The notes: generated by a model not told the origin, from the sequence alone. A stretch of 64,000 nt of DNA from Candidatus Mediterraneibacter guildfordensis (GCA_019112735.1 DXIS01000039.1:40871-104870); one strand, 5' to 3'; shown: positions 20,603-30,390, numbered from the stretch's first letter. Program-made: numbers and translations.

Positions 20603-21403
20603 ATGAAGAAGAGAGTATTAAGTGTGCTGCTCTGCACAGCAATGGCAGTTTCTATGCTTGCGGGATGCGGCGGTTCAGACAATGGCGGTGAGAGTGAGAG
20701 CGACAAGGCATACGTAGAGGACAAAGGGACACTTGTCGTGGGCATCACGAATTTTGAACCGATGGATTATAAAGATGAGAGCGGCGAGTGGGTCGGCTTT
20801 GATGCGGACCTGGCAAAAGCATTTGCGGAAAGCCTTGGCGTCGAGGCGGAATTCGTTGAGATCGACTGGGACAACAAGATCATGGAACTGGATGGCAAGA
20901 CCATTGACTGTGTATGGAACGGTATGACGCTGACAGAAGAAGTGACAAGTTCCATGGACTGTACGGATGCATATCTGACGAATGCACAGGTCGTGGTCGT
21001 TCCTTCAGATGTGGCGGACCAGTATCAGGATGAAGAGAGCCTTGCGGATCTGAATTTTGCGGCTGAGGCGGGAAGCGCCGGAGAGGCTGAGCTGGAGGCG
21101 AGAGAACTGAATGTGACGCCGGTAACGGCTCAGGCGGACGCCCTGATGGAAGTGGCGGCAGGTACATCTGACGCGGCGGTGATCGACCTTCTGATGGCGG
21201 CAGCCATGATCGGTGAGGGGACAAGCTACGCGGATCTTACATATACGGTACACCTGAACAACGAGGAGTACGGTGTGGGCTTCAGACAGGGTTCGGACCT
21301 GACGGCAGCGCTCAATGATTTCTTTGCGGCATGCTACGAGGACGGCACCATGCAGGAGATCGCCGAGACCTACGGCGTGCAGGCTGCGCTGATCGCAGAA
21401 TAG
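20603..21403 (+). CDS. Amino-acid ABC transporter substrate-binding lipoprotein
   Basis: A 266-residue periplasmic-binding-fold lipoprotein of the polar amino acid family (SBP_bac_3). Signal peptide MKKRVLSVLLCTAMAVSMLAGC with lipidated Cys22. The mature protein shows GTLVVGITNFEPMDY, WVGFDADLAKAFAESLGV and DCVWNGMTLTEE, typical for glutamine, cystine or histidine binders. Ligand cannot be fixed by eye. GGAGGT lies before the ATG at 20603; earlier in-frame codons lack a site. Permease and ATPase genes follow in order. Confidence 0.92.
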   Translation: MKKRVLSVLLCTAMAVSMLAGCGGSDNGGESESDKAYVEDKGTLVVGITNFEPMDYKDESGEWVGFDADLAKAFAESLGVEAEFVEIDWDNKIMELDGKTIDCVWNGMTLTEEVTSSMDCTDAYLTNAQVVVVPSDVADQYQDEESLADLNFAAEAGSAGEAELEARELNVTPVTAQADALMEVAAGTSDAAVIDLLMAAAMIGEGTSYADLTYTVHLNNEEYGVGFRQGSDLTAALNDFFAACYEDGTMQEIAETYGVQAALIAE

Positions 21404-21436
21404 AAAAGACCATAATAAGACGGACGGAGATAAGTC

Positions 21437-22117
21437 ATGACATTTTCAGAACAGTTCCCCATTGTTGTGGGGGCGCTGAACACCGGTTTTTTACAGACCT
21501 TAAAATTGTTTTTTGTTACGCTTCTGGGGGCGATCCCGCTGGGCCTGATCATTTCTTTCGGATCCATGTCCCGGTTCAGACCCCTCAGCTATTTTACAAA
21601 GATCATCGTGTGGATCATCAGAGGTACGCCCCTGATGATCCAGCTTTTGATCATTTATTTTATGCCGGGCCTTATGGGACGGAATATCTGGGGCGGCGGC
21701 GAGAGCGGAAGATTTCTTGCGGCGGCGGTCGCATTTATCTTTAACTACTCCTGCTATTTTTCCGAGATCTACAGAGGCGGCATCCAGGGCGTGCCGAAAG
21801 GACAGGAAGAGGCGGGCCTGGTGCTGGGTATGACGAAGAGCCAGATCTTCTTCAAGATCAAACTGCTCCAGATGATCAAGCGGATTGTTCCGCCCATGTC
21901 AAACGAGATCATCACGCTGGTAAAGGATACCTCCCTTTCCCGCATCATCGCGCTCCAGGAGATCATCTGGGCGGGCCAGTCTTTCATGAAAGGCAACATG
22001 GGGATCGCAGGCGTGATCTGGCCGCTGTTCTTTACGGCGGTATACTATCTGATCTTTAACGGCATCCTGACCGTCCTTCTGGGGCGTCTGGAGAGAAAAC
22101 TGGAGTATTTCAGATAG
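21437..22117 (+). CDS. Amino-acid ABC transporter permease
   Basis: A 226-residue inner-membrane permease of the HisM/GlnP family with about five hydrophobic segments. The EAA loop is visible as QEEAGLVLGMTKSQIFFKIKL, which docks onto the ATPase, and the family's IIRGTPLMIQLLIIYF segment lies at about residues 60-75. One permease gene only, so the transporter is presumably a homodimer in the membrane. It lies 33 bases after the binding-protein gene and 12 before the ATPase gene. Confidence 0.93.
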   Translation: MTFSEQFPIVVGALNTGFLQTLKLFFVTLLGAIPLGLIISFGSMSRFRPLSYFTKIIVWIIRGTPLMIQLLIIYFMPGLMGRNIWGGGESGRFLAAAVAFIFNYSCYFSEIYRGGIQGVPKGQEEAGLVLGMTKSQIFFKIKLLQMIKRIVPPMSNEIITLVKDTSLSRIIALQEIIWAGQSFMKGNMGIAGVIWPLFFTAVYYLIFNGILTVLLGRLERKLEYFR

Positions 22118-22129
22118 GAGGACGGCATA

Positions 22130-22915
22130 ATGGCAATACTGGAAGTACAGCATGTAAGCAAAAGTTTTGGAAATACAGAGGTGCTGAAGGATATCAGCTT
22201 CTCACTGGAGAAGGGGAAAGTCCTTTCTCTGATTGGTTCATCGGGAAGCGGCAAGACTACGCTGCTGCGGTGCCTGAATTTTCTGGAGCAGCCCGACGGC
22301 GGTGTGATCCGTGTAAACGGGGAGACGCTTTTTGATGCGGATGATCCGGGGACGAAGCAGGAGGGCGAGATCCGGAAGAAAAGGCTGCATTTCGGCCTTG
22401 TATTTCAGTCATTCAACCTGTTCCCGCAGTATACGGCGCTGCAGAATGTAATGCTGGCAAAGGAACTGCTGGAAAAGGAAAAACCGGATTATAAGTCCAG
22501 AAAAAAAGAGATCCATGACCAGATCGAACAGGAGGCGAAACGTCTGCTGGATCAGATGGGGCTTTCAGACCGGATCAATAATTATCCTCATCAGCTCTCG
22601 GGCGGGCAGTGTCAGCGTGTGGCCATCGCACGGGCGCTGGCGCTGAGTCCGGACATTCTCTGCTTTGATGAGCCTACATCGGCGCTGGACCCGGAACTGA
22701 CGGGCGAGGTGCTCCGGGTGATCAAGGAACTGGCGGATGAGGAGACAACAATGGTGATCGTCACCCATGAGATGGCGTTCGCCCGGGATGTTTCCAGCCA
22801 GGTCATCTTCATGGACGACGGACGGATCCTGGAGAGCGGCACGCCGGAGGATGTGTTCGGGCATCCGAAGGAGGAGCGTACCAGACAGTTTCTGTCCCGG
22901 TATACAAACGGATAG
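22130..22915 (+). CDS. Amino-acid ABC transporter ATP-binding protein
   Basis: A 261-residue ATPase of the GlnQ/HisP family. Walker A is [13 protein letters not shown], the Q-loop [12 protein letters not shown], the ABC signature [15 protein letters not shown], Walker [15 protein letters not shown] and the switch His in VTHEMAFA. About 20 extra charged residues ([20 protein letters not shown]) follow the Q-loop region. GGAGGACG precedes the ATG. It closes the operon and is followed by a terminator. Confidence 0.95.
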   Translation: MAILEVQHVSKSFGNTEVLKDISFSLEKGKVLSLIGSSGSGKTTLLRCLNFLEQPDGGVIRVNGETLFDADDPGTKQEGEIRKKRLHFGLVFQSFNLFPQYTALQNVMLAKELLEKEKPDYKSRKKEIHDQIEQEAKRLLDQMGLSDRINNYPHQLSGGQCQRVAIARALALSPDILCFDEPTSALDPELTGEVLRVIKELADEETTMVIVTHEMAFARDVSSQVIFMDDGRILESGTPEDVFGHPKEERTRQFLSRYTNG

Positions 22916-22931
22916 GATCACGGATGAGAAG

Positions 22932-22965
22932 AGGCAGACGGAAGATGTTGATTTTCCGTCTGCCT
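22932..22965 (+). terminator. Terminator of the ABC operon
   Basis: AGGCAGACGGAA, loop, TTCCGTCTGCCTT: a 12-base stem, 17 bases after the stop codon. The T-run is interrupted (TTATATTATAA). Confidence 0.75.
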
Positions 22966-22976
22966 TATATTATAAT
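22948..22976 (+). promoter_or_regulatory. Promoter of purB, embedded in the upstream terminator
   Basis: TTGATT (in the hairpin loop), 17-base spacer formed largely by the right arm, and TATAAT. Confidence 0.5.
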
Positions 22977-23054
22977 CGAATTTGCACAATGAGAAGAGCA
23001 AGGATGCCGGACGGGATGCCGATCCGGAGAATTCAGAAAAGGAGATAAAGGATT

Positions 23055-24488
23055 ATGTCAAATGACCGCTATGTAAGCCCGCTCTCAGAGCGCTATGCGA
23101 GCAAAGAGATGCAGTACATTTTTTCACCGGACAAGAAGTTCCGTACATGGAGAAGACTGTGGATCGCACTGGCAGAGACAGAGAAAGAGCTGGGGCTCAA
23201 CATTACAGACGAGCAGATCGAGGAGCTTAAGAGCCATGCGGATGATATTAACTATGATGTGGCAAAAGAGAGAGAAAAAGTTGTCCGTCATGATGTGATG
23301 TCGCATGTCTACGCATACGGTGTGCAGTGCCCGAAAGCAAAAGGGATCATCCATCTCGGCGCCACATCCTGCTATGTGGGGGACAATACAGATATCATCA
23401 TTATGTCTGAGGCGCTGAAGCTTGTGAGGAAGAAGCTTGTCAACGTGATCGCTGAACTGGCAAAATTCGCGGATGCGCAGAAGAGCCAGCCGACCCTTGC
23501 ATTTACCCATTTCCAGCCGGCGCAGCCGACGACCGTCGGAAAGAGAGCGACGCTGTGGATGCAGGAGTTTGAGATGGATCTGGAGGATCTGGAATATGTA
23601 CTGGGCAGCCTGAAACTGCTTGGTTCAAAAGGAACGACCGGCACCCAGGCAAGTTTCCTGGAGCTCTTCGACGGGGATCAGGAGACGATCGACAGGATCG
23701 ATCCGATGATCGCGGAAAAGATGGGATTCAAGGCATGCTATCCGGTATCCGGACAGACTTATTCGAGAAAAGTGGACACGAGAGTGCTGAATGTGCTGGC
23801 GGGCATTGCGGCAAGCGCACATAAGTTCTCAAATGACATCCGCCTGCTCCAGCATCTGAAAGAGGTTGAGGAACCGTTTGAGAAGACCCAGATCGGATCT
23901 TCGGCAATGGCTTACAAGAGAAACCCGATGCGCAGCGAGCGGATCGCGTCACTGTCCCGCTATGTGATGATCGACGCCCTGAATCCGGCCATCACTTCAG
24001 CGACCCAGTGGTTCGAGCGTACGCTGGACGATTCTGCGAACAAGCGCCTGAGCGTTCCGGAAGGATTCCTGGCCATCGACGGCATTCTGGATCTGTGCCT
24101 CAATGTCGTGGACGGACTGGTCGTATATCCGAAAGTGATCGAGAAACGGCTGATGTCAGAACTTCCGTTCATGGCAACGGAAAACATCATGATGGATGCA
24201 GTCAAAGCGGGCGGCGACCGTCAGGAACTGCATGAGCGGATCCGGGAACTTTCCATGGAAGCCGGCAGAAACGTGAAGGAGAGAGGCCTGGACAACAACC
24301 TGCTCGAGCTGATCGCGGCAGATCCGGCGTTTAACCTCAGCCTGGAGGATCTGCAGAAGACAATGGATCCGTCGAAATATGTGGGAAGGGCAAAGGAACA
24401 GGTGGAAGCCTACCTGAAAAATGTCATTAACCCGCTTTTGGAAAAGAATAAAGATGTACTCGGCATGACTGCGGAAATTAACGTATAG
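23055..24488 (+). CDS. purB: Adenylosuccinate lyase
   Basis: A 477-residue enzyme of the fumarase/aspartase superfamily. It cleaves SAICAR in the purine pathway and adenylosuccinate in AMP synthesis. The signature loop SSAMAYKRNPMRSE (about residues 281-294) contains the catalytic Ser; other conserved segments are HLGATSCYVGDNTD and THFQPAQPTTVGKR. Length fits the purB branch typical of Clostridia and eukaryotes. It stands alone between its own promoter and a terminator. Confidence 0.96.
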   Translation: MSNDRYVSPLSERYASKEMQYIFSPDKKFRTWRRLWIALAETEKELGLNITDEQIEELKSHADDINYDVAKEREKVVRHDVMSHVYAYGVQCPKAKGIIHLGATSCYVGDNTDIIIMSEALKLVRKKLVNVIAELAKFADAQKSQPTLAFTHFQPAQPTTVGKRATLWMQEFEMDLEDLEYVLGSLKLLGSKGTTGTQASFLELFDGDQETIDRIDPMIAEKMGFKACYPVSGQTYSRKVDTRVLNVLAGIAASAHKFSNDIRLLQHLKEVEEPFEKTQIGSSAMAYKRNPMRSERIASLSRYVMIDALNPAITSATQWFERTLDDSANKRLSVPEGFLAIDGILDLCLNVVDGLVVYPKVIEKRLMSELPFMATENIMMDAVKAGGDRQELHERIRELSMEAGRNVKERGLDNNLLELIAADPAFNLSLEDLQKTMDPSKYVGRAKEQVEAYLKNVINPLLEKNKDVLGMTAEINV

Positions 24489-24527
24489 TTCAGGCTTGCT
24501 AACGAGATCGACACCATATCAGAATGC

Positions 24528-24563
24528 AAAGGAATGTTGCGGGGGATTGCGGCATTCCTTTTT
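24528..24563 (+). terminator. Terminator of purB
   Basis: AAAGGAATGTTGC, loop GGGGGATT, GCGGCATTCCTTTTTC: 13-pair stem with G-T wobbles and a T-run. Confidence 0.8.
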
Positions 24564-24638
24564 CTGTGATACCGTATTTCCGGAAAAATGAAAGATATAC
24601 TGCGCAAAATGCAGCAGCAGGAAAGGAATGGAAGAGTT

Positions 24639-25784
24639 ATGGAGTGGTGTTTGAATGTTTATGAGGAGTGGCGCACAGCCGGTTGCGAAGGAGTACAGAG
24701 AACTGTAAAAATGTTGCTGACCGTGCTGCTTTTCTGTATTGCGCTGACCGGGATCACGATGTATACAGCTCCGGAGAGACATCCGGCGGCTTCGGACCGC
24801 GCCGGATCTGCCGGTGCAGAGGCGGATATGTCTTTTGTGACGGATATGGCCGGGACTGTGGCTTCAGCTGCAGCGGTGCTTCCGGAAAGGATGGATATAT
24901 CCGGGATACCGGAGATTGTTCCGGATGTTATACCGGCGGACGCTGAAGCCATAAACCAGCAGAAGATCACAGCTGTGTCTGAGACTCCGATCGTGCCGGA
25001 CACGGCGGCAGAGCTGGACGCACCTGTTGCGCCAGCCGTACCTAAGACTCCTGTCGTATCCGAGGCTCCGGTCGTATCTGAGACTCCGATCGTGCCGGAC
25101 ACGGCGGCAGAGCCGGACGCACCTGCTGCACCGGTCGTACCCGAGACACCGGTCGTACCCGAGACGCCTGTCGTACCTGAGACGCCTGTCGTACCTGAGA
25201 TGCCGATCGTTCCGGATACACCGGCAGAGCCGGATGCACCTGCCGTCCCGGATGAATCCGTTACACCGGCTGTGCCGGATGAGTCAGAAGATACGACGGC
25301 ACCGGCCGGAACGATCGATGGCTTCCTGGTTGACGGGAACGGGATCATATATGGCATGGCGGATCCGGAACTGGCGGTATCAGGAGGGGTGATGAGATTT
25401 CCGGCAGAGGGATGCTGCGGGATCAGCGCAGGAGCATTTTCCGGCGGGCTGTCTTCTGTGCTGGAAGTTTATATCCCGGCGAATATTACACAGATCGAAG
25501 CCGGCGCTTTTGCCGGCCTGCCGAACGTAGAATGGTATACGGCAGAACCGGGCAGCGGATTTTCCGACAATATGGGCGTACTCCTTTCGGACAACGGTAC
25601 ACGGATCTTTGCCTTCCCGTCCGGGAGAACAGGAAGCTACAAAGTTCCCGCGGAGATTACCGGGTTCGCGGGAAATGCATTTGCAAATGCAAACATAACA
25701 GCCATTGATATGACGGAATGTGCGGCTGAAACACCGTCGGACCTGCCCGGGCATATCGAAGTAGTCCTGAGGGAAGCTTATTGA
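24639..25784 (+). CDS. Membrane-anchored protein with Pro-rich repeats and a BspA-type LRR domain
   Basis: About 381 residues. One membrane segment lies near the N-terminus (MLLTVLLFCIALTGITMY), with the rest probably outside. Residues about 110-225 are a low-complexity linker of VVPETP-, IVPDT- and AEPDAP-type repeats, probably a wall-spanning stalk. The C-terminal part (IPANITQIEAGAFAGLPNVEW, YKVPAEITGFAGNAFANANI) shows the leucine-rich pattern of BspA/LRR_5 surface proteins. No LPXTG anchor is seen. ATG 24639 has GGAAG just upstream; an in-frame ATG at 24588 (17 residues longer) lacks a clear site. Partners and ligand are unknown. Confidence 0.7.
   Translation: MEWCLNVYEEWRTAGCEGVQRTVKMLLTVLLFCIALTGITMYTAPERHPAASDRAGSAGAEADMSFVTDMAGTVASAAAVLPERMDISGIPEIVPDVIPADAEAINQQKITAVSETPIVPDTAAELDAPVAPAVPKTPVVSEAPVVSETPIVPDTAAEPDAPAAPVVPETPVVPETPVVPETPVVPEMPIVPDTPAEPDAPAVPDESVTPAVPDESEDTTAPAGTIDGFLVDGNGIIYGMADPELAVSGGVMRFPAEGCCGISAGAFSGGLSSVLEVYIPANITQIEAGAFAGLPNVEWYTAEPGSGFSDNMGVLLSDNGTRIFAFPSGRTGSYKVPAEITGFAGNAFANANITAIDMTECAAETPSDLPGHIEVVLREAY
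24978..25243 (+). repeat. Imperfect tandem repeats coding the Pro-rich stalk
   Basis: A 49-base block starting TCTGAGACTCCGATCGTGCC recurs almost unchanged at 24978 and 25077, exactly 99 bases apart, with a third, diverged copy from about 25194. Between them an 18-base unit (GTCGTACCTGAGACGCCT and variants) repeats about four times from 25134. Such arrays change length by slippage. Confidence 0.85.
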
Positions 25785-25809
25785 AGATTTCTGTGATTTG
25801 TTTTATAAT
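25781..25809 (+). promoter_or_regulatory. Promoter of the sirtuin-like gene
   Basis: TTGAAG, 17-base spacer, TATAAT. The -35 box overlaps the stop codon of the LRR gene. Confidence 0.55.
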
Positions 25810-25866
25810 ACTTTCATAAAAATGCACTCTGCTGACGGGATACAGCGGCAGAAAGGAGGGATCTTT

Positions 25867-26607
25867 ATGAAAGAGAAAAACATACTTCAGATCCTGCGAA
25901 ACAGCAGGCATACGGTTGTTCTTAGCGGGGTGGGCCTGATGGCCGAGAGCGGATATCCGCTTCTTCGCGACGGGGAGGAATCCTATGAGATCGAGGAGAA
26001 GTACGGCTATTCATTTGAAGAGATCTTCAGCAGCGGATTCTATGCTGCCAGGAAGGAACTGTTTTTCCGTTTTTATAAAGAAGTTCTTCTGAAAATTGTG
26101 GAACGCCCGCCGGGAGAAGGGATTTACGCCCTGAAAAGCCTGCAGGACCGCGGGCTGATCGGTCCGATCATCACACGGCGCATCGCCGGGCTCGAGGACC
26201 GGGCCGGCTGCCGGGATGTGATCAATCTGAAAGGGACGGTCTTCCGCAACCGTTGTCCCAACTGCGGCCGGGAATATCCGGTTGAATACATTAAGGAGGC
26301 CAGGGGCGTGCCGCTGTGTGAGTCATGTATGACAGCGCTGCGGCCGGATGTGTGTCTGTTCGGCGAGATGATCGACAACGGACGCATGACGCGTGCGGCG
26401 CAGGAGGTGGAAAAAGCCGACGTGCTGATCGTGCTGGGAGCCAACCTCACATCTCCGCTGTGCGGGCAGATGATCCAGTATTTTACGGGATCGAACCTGA
26501 TCCTTGTAAATGATACGGAGCATTATTCGGACCAGCGGGCGGACATTATCATCTATGGAAGAAGCGACCGCTTCCTTTCCAGTATACTGGCAGAATGCGA
26601 CAAATAA
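25867..26607 (+). CDS. Divergent Sir2-family protein lacking the catalytic histidine
   Basis: A 246-residue protein with the sirtuin layout. The NAD motif is altered (VVLSGVGLMAESGYPLLRD instead of GAGIS...GIPDFR). The usual TQNID-GLH becomes TRRIAGLED and the catalytic HG becomes LKG with Lys122. The zinc cysteines are intact (C130, C133, C151, C154), as are VLGANLTSPLC-type nucleotide contacts. Deacetylation therefore looks unlikely; NAD or ADP-ribose binding or another transfer reaction is possible. ATG 25867 follows AAAGGAGGG. It lies alone before gltX (27 bases), possibly co-transcribed. Confidence 0.75.
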   Translation: MKEKNILQILRNSRHTVVLSGVGLMAESGYPLLRDGEESYEIEEKYGYSFEEIFSSGFYAARKELFFRFYKEVLLKIVERPPGEGIYALKSLQDRGLIGPIITRRIAGLEDRAGCRDVINLKGTVFRNRCPNCGREYPVEYIKEARGVPLCESCMTALRPDVCLFGEMIDNGRMTRAAQEVEKADVLIVLGANLTSPLCGQMIQYFTGSNLILVNDTEHYSDQRADIIIYGRSDRFLSSILAECDK

Positions 26608-26634
26608 AATTAAGACTTGATTTGGAGAGAAAAA

Positions 26635-28098
26635 ATGAGCAGCAAAGTAAGAACAAGATTCGCGCCCAGTCCTACCGGGCGCATGCATGTAGGAAATTTA
26701 CGGACAGCGCTTTATGCGTACCTGATCGCAAAGCATGAGGGCGGGGACTTTATCCTCCGCATCGAGGATACGGATCAGGAGCGCTATGTGGAAGGCGCTG
26801 TGGATATCATATACAGGACGCTTGAGAAGACCGGCCTCATCCATGACGAGGGACCGGATAAGGACCGGGGATACGGCCCTTATGTCCAGAGTGAACGCCA
26901 GGCGTCCGGCGTCTATCTGAAATATGCGAAACAGCTGGTGGAGCAGGGCGATGCCTACTATTGTTTCTGTGACAAAGCAAGACTGGATACGCTCCGCACG
27001 TCGGTTTCGGAGGACGGGACGGATATTGTCGTATATGACAAACACTGTCTGGGACTGAGCAAAGAAGAGGTGGAAGCGAATCTGGCGGCAGGAAAGCCGT
27101 GGGTGATCCGCCTGAATGTGCCGAATGAAGGAGAGACGACCTTCCATGATGAGATCTACGGGGATATCACCGTGCCGAACAATGAACTGGACGACATGAT
27201 CCTGATCAAGTCGGACGGCTTCCCGACCTATAATTTTGCCAACGTGGTAGACGACCATCTGATGGGGATTACCCACGTGGTAAGAGGGAACGAGTATCTG
27301 GCGTCAGCGCCCAAGTACAACCGTCTCTATGAGGCGTTCGGCTGGGAGATCCCGGTCTATGTGCACTGTCCGCTGATCACGGATGAGAGCCATAAGAAGC
27401 TGAGTAAGAGGAGCGGCCATTCTTCATATGAAGACCTGATCGATCAGGGATTCGTATCAGAAGCCGTTGTAAACTATGTGGCGCTGCTCGGATGGTGTCC
27501 GACGGACAACCGGGAGATCTTTTCACTGGAAGAGCTGGTGAAAGAGTTTGACTACCGCCATATGAGCAAATCACCGGCGGTATTTGACACGGTGAAACTG
27601 AAATGGATGAACGGGGAATACCTGAAAGCCATGGATTTTGACCGTTTCTATGAGATGGCGGAGCCATACATCCGGAAAACCGTGACGAAAGACTATGACC
27701 TGAAGAAGATCGCGGCGCTTGTGAAGACAAGGATCGAGATATTTCCGGACATTAATGACCAGATTGATTTTATTGAGGAACTGCCGGAATACGACTGTGA
27801 ACTTTATCGTCATAAGAAGATGAAGACAGATCCGGAGAAAGGACTGGCGCTCCTCGAGGAAGTGCTTCCGCTCCTGGAAGCACAGGAGGATTACAGCAAC
27901 GACGCGCTCTTCGAGCTTTTAAAAGGGTTCGCAGAGGAGAAAGGATACAAGATCGGATATGTGATGTGGCCGCTTCGGACCGCCGTGTCAGGCAAGCAGA
28001 GCACGCCGGGAGGCGCCACCGAACTGATGGAGGTCTTCGGGAAAGAAGAATCCGTCCGCAGGATCCGAAAAGGAATTGAGAAGCTTCATGAGATTTAA
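26635..28098 (+). CDS. gltX: Glutamyl-tRNA synthetase
   Basis: A 487-residue class I tRNA synthetase. The HIGH-type motif is in [17 protein letters not shown] (MHVGN, residues 17-21), and the KMSKS-type loop is KLSKR at 255-259. The zinc-site region keeps CFCD and the C-terminal helical anticodon-binding part is present. The ATG at 26635 gives the usual start [15 protein letters not shown] and has GGAGA upstream. The helicase gene overlaps its end by 11 bases. Confidence 0.96.
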   Translation: MSSKVRTRFAPSPTGRMHVGNLRTALYAYLIAKHEGGDFILRIEDTDQERYVEGAVDIIYRTLEKTGLIHDEGPDKDRGYGPYVQSERQASGVYLKYAKQLVEQGDAYYCFCDKARLDTLRTSVSEDGTDIVVYDKHCLGLSKEEVEANLAAGKPWVIRLNVPNEGETTFHDEIYGDITVPNNELDDMILIKSDGFPTYNFANVVDDHLMGITHVVRGNEYLASAPKYNRLYEAFGWEIPVYVHCPLITDESHKKLSKRSGHSSYEDLIDQGFVSEAVVNYVALLGWCPTDNREIFSLEELVKEFDYRHMSKSPAVFDTVKLKWMNGEYLKAMDFDRFYEMAEPYIRKTVTKDYDLKKIAALVKTRIEIFPDINDQIDFIEELPEYDCELYRHKKMKTDPEKGLALLEEVLPLLEAQEDYSNDALFELLKGFAEEKGYKIGYVMWPLRTAVSGKQSTPGGATELMEVFGKEESVRRIRKGIEKLHEI

Positions 28099-29923
28099 TC
28101 AGGAACAGATGAAGGCGGTCTGTTACAGAACCGGGCCCTGTCAGGTATTGGCAGGGCCCGGTTCCGGTAAGACGCTTACGATCGTGAACAGGATCAGATA
28201 TCTGATCGAAGAATGCAATATCAGGCCGGAGGAAATCCTGGTCGTTACATTTACGCGCTATGCGGCGGCTGAGATGAAGTCCAGGCTGTGCGCCCTGATG
28301 GGGCGGTCCAGTGTGCCGGTCACGGCAGGGACTTTTCACGGGATCTTTTACGGGATCCTGAAGTGGGCCTACCGGATCAGCGGCCAGAATATCCTGTCGG
28401 AAGAGGAGAAGTATCAGATCCTCCGCTCGGTGATCAGCAGCCGGGACGCAGATGCGCAGGATGAGGAGGATTTCCTGCATGACCTGGCGGAGGAGATCGG
28501 GCGGGTGAAGAACGGCCGGATCCCGGCAGAGGAATACGTATCCGGTAAATGCGATCCGGAACGGTTCCGGCAGATTTACGGGGAATATGAAGAAAAGCGG
28601 AAATCCCTCCGGAAGCTTGATTTTGACGACATGCTTACCACCTGCTATGAGCTCTTTGCATCCCGGCCGGATGTGCTGAAGCTCTGGCAGCAGAAGTTCC
28701 GGTATATCCTGGTTGACGAGTTCCAGGATATCAACCGGGTCCAGTATGATGTGATCCGGATGCTGGCACAGCCGGAGGACAATCTGTTCGTGGTGGGGGA
28801 TGATGACCAGGCGATCTATGGGTTCCGGGGTGCGGCTCCGGAGCTGATGTTCCGTTTCCGGAAGGATTATCCGGATGCGGAGCAGATCGTCCTCGGAAAG
28901 AATTACCGTTCAACGGGAAATATTGTCCGGAATTCCCTGAAGGTGATCGGCAATAACGAACAGCGCTACAGGAAAGATCTGGAAGCGGTGCGGGATAACG
29001 GGGCATGTCTCCATATCCAGGAGCTGAAGGATCCGAATGAGGAGGCGCAGTATGCCGCCGATGAGATCGAAGGGTATATCCGGCGGGGGATCCCTGAGGA
29101 AAAGATTGCCGTGCTCTTTAGGATCCATACGGATGCCCGCCCGCTTGCAGAGGAGCTGGTGAGACGCCGGATCCCGTTCCGGATGCGGGAGCGCCTGCCC
29201 AATCTTTATGAACATTTCATCGCGCAGGACCTGCAGGCTTATATCCGCCTGTCGCTGGGGCAGGGATCGAGAACGGATTTCCTGCGGGTGATGAACCGCC
29301 CGAAACGGTATATCGGCCGGGACAGCCTGTCCGGCGAAGGCGTTTCTTTTGAAGCGGTCCGGACGTTTTATTCGGATAAGGACTGGATGATGGACCGGGT
29401 GGATCAGTTTGAGTGGGATGTGAAGATGATCGCCCGGATGGCGCCCTATGCGGCGATCCAGTATATTAAAAAGAAAATCGGGTATGATGATTTCCTGAAG
29501 GATTATGCATACACATCCGGGATCCCGCGGGCGGACCTGAATGAAGTGCTGCTGGAGATCGAAGAGGCGGCAAAGCCTTATGCGTCGGGCGAGGAATGGC
29601 TTGCGCACATCCGGGAATATACGGAGACGCTCCGGATGAAAGAAAAAGAGAGGAATCATTCGGAAGAAGGCGTCCGGCTGATGACGCTCCACGCGGCGAA
29701 AGGGCTGGAATTCTCAAACGTTCTGATCATCGGGGCGAATGAGGGGTGGATGCCTTATCAGAAGGCAAAGACGGACGCGCAGATCGAGGAAGAGCGGCGG
29801 CTCTTCTATGTCGGAATGACCCGGGCCATGGATGAACTGAAGATCTGTTATGTGAAAACAAAAAACGGGAAAGAGACAAGCCCTTCCCGTTTTGTTGAGG
29901 AACTTCTGGAAAATGCGGATTAA
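28088..29923 (+). CDS. UvrD/PcrA-type superfamily I DNA helicase
   Basis: A 611-residue ATP-dependent helicase, shorter than PcrA (about 740) but with all core motifs: Q-motif region FNQEQMKAV, Walker A GPGSGKT (23-29), motif Ia [10 protein letters not shown], Walker [11 protein letters not shown], motif [16 protein letters not shown], motif IV YRST, motif [14 protein letters not shown] and motif [13 protein letters not shown]. The C-terminal Tudor-like tail of PcrA is absent. ATG 28088 is favoured because it gives the canonical MRFNQEQ start inside the gltX tail. Role in repair or replication is inferred. Confidence 0.9.
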   Translation: MRFNQEQMKAVCYRTGPCQVLAGPGSGKTLTIVNRIRYLIEECNIRPEEILVVTFTRYAAAEMKSRLCALMGRSSVPVTAGTFHGIFYGILKWAYRISGQNILSEEEKYQILRSVISSRDADAQDEEDFLHDLAEEIGRVKNGRIPAEEYVSGKCDPERFRQIYGEYEEKRKSLRKLDFDDMLTTCYELFASRPDVLKLWQQKFRYILVDEFQDINRVQYDVIRMLAQPEDNLFVVGDDDQAIYGFRGAAPELMFRFRKDYPDAEQIVLGKNYRSTGNIVRNSLKVIGNNEQRYRKDLEAVRDNGACLHIQELKDPNEEAQYAADEIEGYIRRGIPEEKIAVLFRIHTDARPLAEELVRRRIPFRMRERLPNLYEHFIAQDLQAYIRLSLGQGSRTDFLRVMNRPKRYIGRDSLSGEGVSFEAVRTFYSDKDWMMDRVDQFEWDVKMIARMAPYAAIQYIKKKIGYDDFLKDYAYTSGIPRADLNEVLLEIEEAAKPYASGEEWLAHIREYTETLRMKEKERNHSEEGVRLMTLHAAKGLEFSNVLIIGANEGWMPYQKAKTDAQIEEERRLFYVGMTRAMDELKICYVKTKNGKETSPSRFVEELLENAD

Positions 29924-30228
29924 TCATCGATGTCGTCGAGATCGATGTCACCGAAATCCTGGGATTCCATCCAGTCATTAAATGCTTCGGAAGCCCGCTC
30001 GAACTCATCGTCATCCACGATGTTTTCGAGTCCCGGCTCTTCGCCCTCGCCGTTGTCGATCAGACGGTACAGATAGATCTGTCCGTCCTCGCTGTCTTCA
30101 TCGGCATTGACCGGGAGAAGCGCGATATACTGACGGGAGTCCGTCTCAAATATAGTGAGCACATCGCATTCCAGTTCTTCGTCGTTTTCCAGCGTAAGTG
30201 TTACGCTCAGGGATTCATTTTCAATCAT
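29920..30228 (-). CDS. DUF1292 family protein
   Basis: A 102-residue very acidic protein. The pattern VTLTLENDEELECDVLTIFE followed by YIALLPV, IYLYRL and a C-terminal acidic helix (FERASEAFNDWME) fits DUF1292/YrzB-like proteins, conserved in Firmicutes with unknown function. The ATG at 30228 has GGAGAAAATC just upstream. Its 3' end overlaps the helicase stop by four bases on the opposite strand. Confidence 0.85.
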   Translation of the reverse strand: MIENESLSVTLTLENDEELECDVLTIFETDSRQYIALLPVNADEDSEDGQIYLYRLIDNGEGEEPGLENIVDDDEFERASEAFNDWMESQDFGDIDLDDIDD

Positions 30229-30268
30229 ATGATTTTCTCCTTCATGCATATTTTGGTCTTCTAAAAAG

Positions 30269-30297
30269 AGAGTATCAGAAAGATGCATAAATTGCAA
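30269..30297 (-). promoter_or_regulatory. Promoter of the DUF1292 gene
   Basis: On the minus strand TTGCAA, 17-base spacer, TACTCT, 41 bases before the start codon. Divergent to the promoter at 30314. Confidence 0.45.
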
Positions 30298-30313
30298 GTT
30301 GAGCCTCATTGTA

Positions 30314-30342
30314 TTGACATTCTACTGAAACACGGTAGAATG
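30314..30342 (+). promoter_or_regulatory. Promoter with overlapping dyad before the sugar-binding lipoprotein gene
   Basis: TTGACA (30314-30319), 16-base spacer, TAGAAT (30336-30341). A perfect inverted repeat CATTCTAC-N9-GTAGAATG (30318-30342) covers spacer and -10, a layout typical for a repressor site. Confidence 0.6.
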
Positions 30343-30390
30343 AAAGGGAGGGCAGGATCATGAATGACTGCATCAGGGAGAAACGTAAAA

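Noticed and set aside
24978..25243. Regular short repeats as a CRISPR array
   Set aside because: The repeats are contiguous, in frame and coding for Pro-rich peptide units, with no unique spacers.
28076..28087. TTG start of the helicase at 28076
   Set aside because: The ATG at 28088 gives the canonical N-terminus and the upstream codons are within the gltX end.
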